Part shown: positions 7,150-10,508 of the stretch, piece by piece
How the letters are laid out: every line of letters starts with the position of its first letter
Position numbering within the stretch: the first letter of the stretch is position 1
DNA from: an uncultured Ruminococcus sp.
Lineage (GTDB): Bacteria > Bacillota > Clostridia > Oscillospirales > Ruminococcaceae
Direction: 5' to 3'
Assembly (NCBI GenBank): GCA_910584195.1
Contig: CAJTYV010000060.1
Location: 1 to 10,508, forward strand
DNA: 10,508 nt
The notes under the pieces: generated by a model
Told to the model about the DNA's origin: nothing
Database searches by the model: none
The model's input: the letters and a program-made list of their open reading frames with translations, nothing else
Program-made: the position numbers and the translations under genes

Positions 7150-7484
7150 TATATCAGCTCCAGTCTTGTATAGTTCACAGTTCCGTCGGGATTCTTAGCC
7201 TTTTCGGATGAATATATAATGCGTCTTATGCCGCTCAGAAGCTGTACTTCTCCGTTTATAACATCCGTATCGGGAGCTATATCTCCGTTGAAAAGAACCT
7301 CTCCGGAAAGCGTTATCAGCTGCTTTTCAGCGGTTATCTTATACTTTGTTTTTTCGCTGTAGAAACATTTTCCCTCGAATATGACCGTTCTTTTCGGCGA
7401 ACCGTCACGGTTTAATCCGTCCTCGCGGTACACCGACACAGGAGTTGTGCAAACCTTATCGGGGACTAAAGTCGGGAACTTCAT
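7149..7484 (-). CDS. Head closure / head-tail joining protein (minor capsid protein 1 type)
   Basis: 111 residues from the ATG at 7482-7484, which overlaps the preceding stop as ATGA and has GAGGG eight bases upstream (7493-7497). The frame extends to a TTG at 7503-7505, but that start lacks such a site and would add only seven residues. The protein starts MKFPTLVPDKVC and is mostly beta-strand, with SVYREDGLNRDGSPKRTV and QLLSGIRRIIYSSE segments, consistent with a small beta-barrel stopper. Its position between the gp6-like connector and the gp10-like gene is that of Minor_capsid_1 type proteins, which seal the DNA-filled head before tail joining. Confidence 0.65.
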   Translation of the reverse strand: MKFPTLVPDKVCTTPVSVYREDGLNRDGSPKRTVIFEGKCFYSEKTKYKITAEKQLITLSGEVLFNGDIAPDTDVINGEVQLLSGIRRIIYSSEKAKNPDGTVNYTRLELI

Positions 7485-7840
7485 ATATCGAGCCCTCTGC
7501 AGCAAAGTCCCGTCTGCATAAGCGAATTGTACACCTCGCTCGTTGTGGTTATGCCGCCAACATTAACTATTTTTGAACGATCGAAACTCATGGAAATTCC
7601 TCCGATACTGTACGAACTCAGCGGACTGTTCAGCAGCTCCGCATTATCATAACAAAAATTCATATGAAGAATAACGGCTTCTTTTATAAGTTCCTGCTGA
7701 AAATCCGTCAGATTCTCAAACCCTGACTTAACTATACGATTGAACGTCAGACTGTCTGCAGCACGACAGGCTTTCCGAAGATAAGATTCAATCTCCTGCT
7801 GCGGAATATTGCCGCTGTACTCATCGGGATTCAGATACAT
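7481..7840 (-). CDS. Head-tail connector protein (gp6-like)
   Basis: 119 residues, mainly helical. It opens MYLNPDEYSG and IPQQEIESYLRKACRAADS, followed by NLTDFQQELIKEAVILHMNF. This helix order with a small loop region near GGISMSFD matches the HK97 gp6-like adaptor family, which forms a ring under the portal. It overlaps the previous gene by 20 bases and the next by 4, so the three are translationally linked. A portal gene, its expected partner, is not in the window. Confidence 0.75.
   Translation of the reverse strand: MYLNPDEYSGNIPQQEIESYLRKACRAADSLTFNRIVKSGFENLTDFQQELIKEAVILHMNFCYDNAELLNSPLSSYSIGGISMSFDRSKIVNVGGITTTSEVYNSLMQTGLCCRGLDI
7493..7497 (-). promoter_or_regulatory. Shine-Dalgarno deciding the 7484 start
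   Basis: GAGGG on the minus strand, eight bases before the ATG at 7482-7484. It favours that ATG over the upstream in-frame TTG at 7503-7505. Confidence 0.5.
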
Positions 7841-8054
7841 TTCCTTTCACCTTGTCTTTCAGCTTCTTATTTTCCGAAACAAGTTTGTTGTACTTATCCA
7901 GCAGAGCATCGTATTCTCTGCGGCTTATAACGCTTGACGGAGAACGTTCGATAAGTTCTCCGTTATCGCCGTAAATATCGAAACCCTGTGCAAGATAAAT
8001 ATCTTTAGAGGTTTCGTCAACAGTGTAGGTCTTGTTTTCCTTTATTGCTTTCAT
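7821..8054 (-). CDS. Small conserved-looking phage protein after the capsid gene
   Basis: 77 residues. The start overlaps the capsid stop as TAATG (8052-8056). It reads MKAIKENKTYTVDETSKDIY, then LAQGFDIYGDNGELIERSP, and ends in a Lys-rich helix that could form a coiled coil (REYDALLDKYNKLVSENKKL). I recall similar small proteins between capsid and connector genes in Bacillota phages, with no known function. A role in head decoration or capsid-connector joining is a guess from position. Confidence 0.6.
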   Translation of the reverse strand: MKAIKENKTYTVDETSKDIYLAQGFDIYGDNGELIERSPSSVISRREYDALLDKYNKLVSENKKLKDKVKGNVSESR

Positions 8055-8971
8055 TAACTGTCTCCTTCCGAAGATTCTTTATCGGCATGTATGATACATC
8101 CCGACTTCATAAGATAATCTATAGCAAAAGTACCGTTAAAACGTCTGTTCTGATAGAGATACTTATCAGCGGTTCTGCTGTCTGTTCCGGGAGCAAAGAA
8201 GTGAATATAACTGTACTTTACACGGCTGACCTGACATTCGGGATCGATAAGAATGTACTGAATATCTTTCGCTATTGATGCTGCCTTGCAGCCGTTGGTA
8301 AAATCAAAAGCCGTCTTGAATCTTGCCGACGGAACTGTAACTATTGTGCCTATATCGTCAAGAGTTCGCACACGTCTGTCAATACCTCCGCCGCTTTTTA
8401 CATCGAGAGTGCGCTGAACTCCCTCGGCATTTTTGAGCAGTTTCTTGTAAGCCGATGTACAAAAAAGAATCATTCTGTCGAGCGGAACTCCCGCATCTTC
8501 AAAAAATAAAATGTTATCGTCGAAATCGCTGAGAACGTTGGCGGAGGTAAGAGCCGTATTCTTGATCGAAGCTCCCACGCGTTTTGCCTCGGTATATATT
8601 TTGCTGTAGGTGTAGCAGTCAAGTTCGGGAATAGCCTGTGTGCGTTCGAATCGGTTATGGATATTTCCTACCGAAACTATAGAATGAGTTTCATCTACGT
8701 CCATAGGGTCAACGCCGAATTCGATATCGCGGTCGTGGTCGAGCGTCTTCTCTTCAAAAGCATTTTCATAAGAACCCGTATTGAAACTCATGGAGCTTCT
8801 GCTGTGATCCTTATATCCTGATACGGTAAGCGTGGGGATCTTGATAGTTTTCGCACCTGTTATCTGAATATCGGAGTTTGAGTGATAAAGAGCATCGGAA
8901 GTCAGCTCCTGACCGTAAAGCTCTCTCAGCTTGCTGTCAAACTGAGTAACGTAATTGATAGTATTTGGCAT
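8054..8971 (-). CDS. Major capsid protein
   Basis: 305 residues from an ATG at 8969-8971 with AAAGGG eight bases upstream (8980-8985), inside the tail end of the scaffold gene. It opens MPNTINYVTQFDSKLRELYG and contains TLDHDRDIEFGVDPMDVDET, a central EAKRVGASIKN segment and a C-terminal RRFNGTFAIDYLMKSGCI. These are typical of HK97-fold coat proteins of Gram-positive siphophages, and the length is in the usual range. It directly follows a scaffold gene, so the capsid is assembled with a separate scaffold and not with an N-terminal delta domain. No head protease gene is visible nearby. Confidence 0.9.
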   Translation of the reverse strand: MPNTINYVTQFDSKLRELYGQELTSDALYHSNSDIQITGAKTIKIPTLTVSGYKDHSRSSMSFNTGSYENAFEEKTLDHDRDIEFGVDPMDVDETHSIVSVGNIHNRFERTQAIPELDCYTYSKIYTEAKRVGASIKNTALTSANVLSDFDDNILFFEDAGVPLDRMILFCTSAYKKLLKNAEGVQRTLDVKSGGGIDRRVRTLDDIGTIVTVPSARFKTAFDFTNGCKAASIAKDIQYILIDPECQVSRVKYSYIHFFAPGTDSRTADKYLYQNRRFNGTFAIDYLMKSGCIIHADKESSEGDS

Positions 8972-8986
8972 AACATCAGCCCTTTC

Positions 8987-9487
8987 TTATTTTTTTCTGC
9001 GCAGACCAAAAACTTTGTCAAGTCTTTCATCGTCCGCATTTTTTTCATTTTCGGGAGTATCCGCTCCCACCTTAAATCCGCCCTTGCCCTTGGAATTATC
9101 TTTACCGTCAGATTTCCAGTCGGGATATTTCTCGGCAACCGACTGCAAAGCGGCGGTAATGTCGCTGCCGTCACGCTTTACAATGTTTTCCGCAAGCACG
9201 ACAGCGTCCTCGATGCAGTCCGGCTTGAACCCGATTTTCAAGGCTTCAAGCTGAGTTTTCAAAGTGAGATTTTCCGCTTTGAGTTTATCGACTTCTGACA
9301 GTTTCGGAATGTCCGAAACGGCTTCCGCTTCTTTGCCGTTTTCGTCCGCCTGTTTGCCGTCAGCTTCCTTTTCCTCAGCGTCTTCACTCTTTGGCGGTTC
9401 TTCCTTTTTCTCTTCCGGTTTTTCAGCTTCGGAAGGTTCGGGAGTTTTCTTCTCCTCTGCTTCGGCTTTGTTTTTTTCTTCTGCCAT
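8987..9487 (-). CDS. Capsid scaffold protein
   Basis: 166 residues with an ATG at 9485-9487 and GAGGA at 9494-9498. The first 60 residues are very rich in Glu, Lys, Asp and Pro and likely disordered. Residues about 62-86 form a predicted coiled coil (LSEVDKLKAENLTLKTQL). Then come a CIEDAVVLAENIV helix and a KYPDWKSDG segment, and the protein ends in a basic GLRRKK tail. This layout, just before the coat gene, is that of phage scaffolds, whose basic C-terminus contacts the coat protein during procapsid assembly. It resembles the GP20/DUF4355-like scaffolds, not checked. The acidic start is unusually low in complexity. Confidence 0.85.
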   Translation of the reverse strand: MAEEKNKAEAEEKKTPEPSEAEKPEEKKEEPPKSEDAEEKEADGKQADENGKEAEAVSDIPKLSEVDKLKAENLTLKTQLEALKIGFKPDCIEDAVVLAENIVKRDGSDITAALQSVAEKYPDWKSDGKDNSKGKGGFKVGADTPENEKNADDERLDKVFGLRRKK

Positions 9488-9523
9488 TGTTTTTCCTCGC
9501 TTTCTTAATTTTGGGTATAATAA

Positions 9524-9545
9524 AAACGCCCTTGATAGAGCGTTT
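9524..9545 (-). terminator. Terminator-like hairpin before the scaffold gene
   Basis: On the minus strand AAACGCTCT and AGGGCGTTT pair over nine positions (one G-U) around an ATCA loop, with T-rich sequence (TTATTATA) following. It lies 36 bases before the scaffold start. A full stop here would block the capsid genes, so it may end a separate RNA, act as an attenuator, or be anti-terminated. Confidence 0.6.
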
Positions 9546-9567
9546 AAATTCGGATTTTACAGCATAA

Positions 9568-9599
9568 GAAAACCGCCTTGGTTTCCCAAAACGGTTTTC
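9568..9599 (-). other. Strong hairpin with GAAA loop
   Basis: The arms GAAAACCG and CGGTTTTC extend inward through two G-U pairs and TTGG/CCAA to a GAAA tetraloop, 14 pairs in all. A short T run (TTTTCTT) follows, so it could also act as a terminator. Confidence 0.6.
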
Positions 9600-9612
9600 A
9601 AAGAAAAAATGG

Positions 9613-9720
9613 TTATTTGGCAGGCGCGCCATTCTCCTGCATCTCTCGGAATTTCTCCCTGTCATTACCAACGGCGTGTGGACTGTACGAAATTTTCCAC
9701 CTCAGATAACCTGTTCTCAT
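9613..9720 (-). CDS. Possible 35-residue ORF inside the RNA candidate
   Basis: ATG at 9718-9720 to TAA at 9613-9615, opening MRTGYLRWKISYSPHAVGND. There is no Shine-Dalgarno site, and the ATG sits about 3 bases after the predicted transcription start, so it would need leaderless translation or an upstream transcript. The composition is protein-like, but length and context give little support. It is listed as an alternative reading of the same bases as the RNA junction. Confidence 0.2.
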   Translation of the reverse strand: MRTGYLRWKISYSPHAVGNDREKFREMQENGAPAK

Positions 9721-9729
9721 CTTATACTA

Positions 9730-9758
9730 ATTATATCACATTTATTCTGATTTGTAAA
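9730..9758 (-). promoter_or_regulatory. Sigma-A promoter, extended -10
   Basis: On the minus strand TTTACA (9753-9758), a 17-base spacer and TATAAT (9730-9735) with TG one base upstream of the -10. This is close to consensus and has ideal spacing. It overlaps the last codons of the head-protein remnant and faces the scaffold gene. Confidence 0.65.
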
Positions 9759-10005
9759 GAACTTTTTTATTTTTTATTACTCTTTTCCAATCTTTTTCAT
9801 CTATTTTCATAAATGTAATAATAGAATTTTTATATTTTGAATCATCAGAAGAAGTAATTAATCTTAAAATTGTTTTAAACCTCTCATTATTATCAACTAT
9901 TTCTTTAAGAATTACAGCAGTATTAGGTTTATTTGCTTCGATAATATAATCTGGATCTTCAACTATAATCTTAAAGTATTTTCCAAATCTCTCATAATCA
10001 TTAGG
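9742..10005 (-). pseudogene. C-terminal remnant of a phage head protein with PBECR-like nuclease domain
   Basis: The frame ends at TAA 9742-9744. About 88 residues look phage-derived: from NPNDYERFGKYFKIIVEDPD, through a Thr/Val/Ile-rich core with LKEIV and ILRLITSSDD, to NSIITFMKIDEK and a basic end with NKKVLYKSE. This resembles PBECR-type (Barnase/EndoU/colicin-like) nuclease domains found at the C-terminus of phage minor head (head morphogenesis) proteins, which sit just upstream of scaffold genes. The family call is from memory of the pattern, without a search. The frame continues rightwards to a TTG at 10096-10098, but that part is antisense to the AstE-like fragment and is probably not real. 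The N-terminal head domain is missing. The segment is richer in A+T than its neighbours. Confidence 0.6.
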
Positions 10006-10304
10006 ATTCTGCGGTTTCTCGACAATCAGGGCATTATCAATGCAAATACACCTCCCGGATATATAACAAAAATTATTGACGAAAAAAAAACAAAGCAAAT
10101 GCAGTCCGAAGCGGCAGGAATATTCAGAAGTTTCATCGATATAGGCAAGAGAGTGGAGCGAGGCGATGTTCTCTGAATAATTACTGCCCGTTTGACGGCG
10201 AAATTGTTTCAGGGATAAGGAGTACGGTTTCCGGAGCGGTTTACTTTGAGTATCATGATCCGCTTATCAACTCAAATACAGTATGTTTTAAGATAATCAA
10301 GTGA
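10006..10304 (+). pseudogene. 3' remnant of an AstE/aspartoacylase-like gene, frameshifted
   Basis: Frame 1 reads LRFLDNQGIINANTPPGY, then SEAAGIFRSFIDIGKRVERG, to DVL and a TGA at 10174-10176. Frame 3 then continues PFDGEIVSGIRSTVSGAVYF to HDPLINSNTVCFKIIK and TGA at 10302-10304. Together they match the C-terminal region of succinylglutamate desuccinylase/aspartoacylase family proteins (M14-related zinc hydrolases), in which a lipoyl-like fold follows the catalytic domain. A one-base shift near 10171-10187 separates the halves. The catalytic N-terminal part is absent: the sequence stops at the junction with the phage remnant. It is probably host DNA or part of a neighbouring element. Confidence 0.6.
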
Positions 10305-10312
10305 GGTTTACT

Positions 10313-10508
10313 ATGGATAAGAAAGAATTTACAGAAACAAAAACCGTCATATCTCCTAACGGAAAAACAGTTACAACAGTTACTGTCAGCGGCAGCAGTG
10401 AAGTCGCAAGAGGATTAAGAATATTTAAATATTCTGTACCCAAAATAAAAGGATCAGTCTGTCGAAAAAGTCAAGCAAACGCTTGGCTTTTTTTCATAGA
10501 TATGGTAT
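10313..10508 (+). CDS. Small unknown ORF, runs off the window
   Basis: ATG at 10313-10315 with GAGG about eight bases upstream, and open for at least 65 codons. It starts MDKKEFTETKTVISPNGKTV and contains TTVTVSGSSEVARGLRIF. I do not recognise it. It begins only 8 bases after the AstE-like remnant stop, so the two may once have formed an operon. A strong terminator-like hairpin at 10470-10494 lies inside the open frame, so the true 3' end may have been lost or replaced, and the last ~15 codons may be non-coding. Confidence 0.45.
   Translation, partial: MDKKEFTETKTVISPNGKTVTTVTVSGSSEVARGLRIFKYSVPKIKGSVCRKSQANAWLFFIDMV
10470..10494 (+). terminator. Rho-independent terminator, likely bidirectional
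   Basis: GTCAAGC (10470-10476) and GCTTGGC (10481-10487) pair over seven positions with an AAAC loop, followed by seven T. An A run upstream (10465-10469) mirrors the T run, so the minus strand also has a terminator-like shape. Confidence 0.7.

Larger units (their letters stand above)
9524..9723 (-). ncRNA. Candidate structured RNA between head genes
   Basis: A promoter (9730-9758) predicts a start near 9723, and a terminator-like hairpin (9524-9545) follows about 200 bases later. Between them the minus strand can form three stems that meet in a junction: P1 GGTTAT/ATAACC (9706-9711 with 9611-9616), P2 GTGGA/TCCAC (9696-9700 with 9678-9682) and P3 CGCCGTT/AATGGCG with one G-U pair (9670-9676 with 9627-9633). 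Next comes a 14-bp hairpin with a GAAA loop (9568-9599). I do not recognise a known RNA family. It could be a small RNA, a leader for the scaffold and capsid genes, or chance folding of spacer DNA. A 35-codon ORF overlaps the junction. Confidence 0.4.

Noticed and set aside
9423..9671. Minus-strand open frame of 82 codons overlapping the scaffold start
   Set aside because: It overlaps the hairpins and the scaffold in another frame, is very basic, and lacks a ribosome binding site.
9606..9711. tRNA or other cloverleaf RNA
   Set aside because: The three stems do not have tRNA arm lengths, and no TTCGA-type T loop or acceptor end is present.
9264..9812. Plus-strand open frame of 182 codons rich in Ser and Phe
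   Set aside because: It is a mirror of the Glu/Lys-rich scaffold gene and the RNA gap; the composition is a shadow effect.
10006..10098. N-terminal part of the minus-strand frame starting at TTG 10098
   Set aside because: These codons are antisense to the AstE-like fragment in an exactly opposite register; the TTG has no site, so the start is an artefact of the junction.
1..10508. CRISPR array, insertion sequence or integrase/attachment site
   Set aside because: No regularly spaced repeats, no transposase or recombinase frame, and no matching direct repeats at the junction were seen.

Overview
The window is the late structural module of a siphovirus-type prophage in a Gram-positive host. 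Every phage gene lies on the minus strand, so transcription runs from right to left. The genes are tightly packed with ATGA or TAATG overlaps and good AAAGGAGG-type Shine-Dalgarno sites. The gene order and three consecutive 'minor capsid' genes match the Listeria A118-like layout common in Bacillota phages. Base composition, codon use and a BspA-like leucine-rich repeat at the end of one tail protein suggest a Clostridia/Oscillospirales host such as Ruminococcus. The host is an inference, because no host housekeeping marker is present.

Reading in transcription order (right to left): the right edge (10006-10508) holds plus-strand, apparently non-phage DNA. It contains the 3' part of a frameshifted AstE/aspartoacylase-like gene, a small ORF that runs off the window, and a strong terminator-like hairpin. 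At about 10003-10011 this DNA meets, head on, the C-terminal part of a phage head protein with a PBECR-type nuclease-like domain (9742-10005). The terminase, portal and the rest of the minor head gene, expected just upstream, are absent, so the prophage looks truncated here. A 254-bp gap (9488-9741) follows. It contains a consensus-like extended -10 promoter, a sequence that can fold into a three-stem junction, a 14-bp hairpin with a GAAA loop and a terminator-like hairpin. I read it as a candidate small RNA or leader element.

The head genes come next: scaffold (8987-9487), major capsid protein (8054-8971), a small unknown protein (7821-8054), a gp6-like connector (7481-7840), a head-closure protein (7149-7484), an HK97-gp10-like protein (6685-7149) and a tail terminator (6299-6688). 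The tail genes follow: tail tube (5843-6295), an attenuator-like hairpin (5757-5784), the tail assembly chaperone G and its frameshifted extension T (5354-5725 and 5029-5370), a 968-residue tape measure (2120-5026), a small distal tail protein (1770-2123), a tail hub/baseplate protein ending in a BspA-like repeat (47-1753), and the first 16 codons of a probable tail fibre (1-50). There is no sheath gene, so the tail is predicted to be non-contractile.

The main points of interest are the G/T overlap, which needs a +1 (or -2) frameshift rather than the commoner -1; the promoter-to-terminator RNA candidate in front of the scaffold; and the deletion junction that removed the packaging module.
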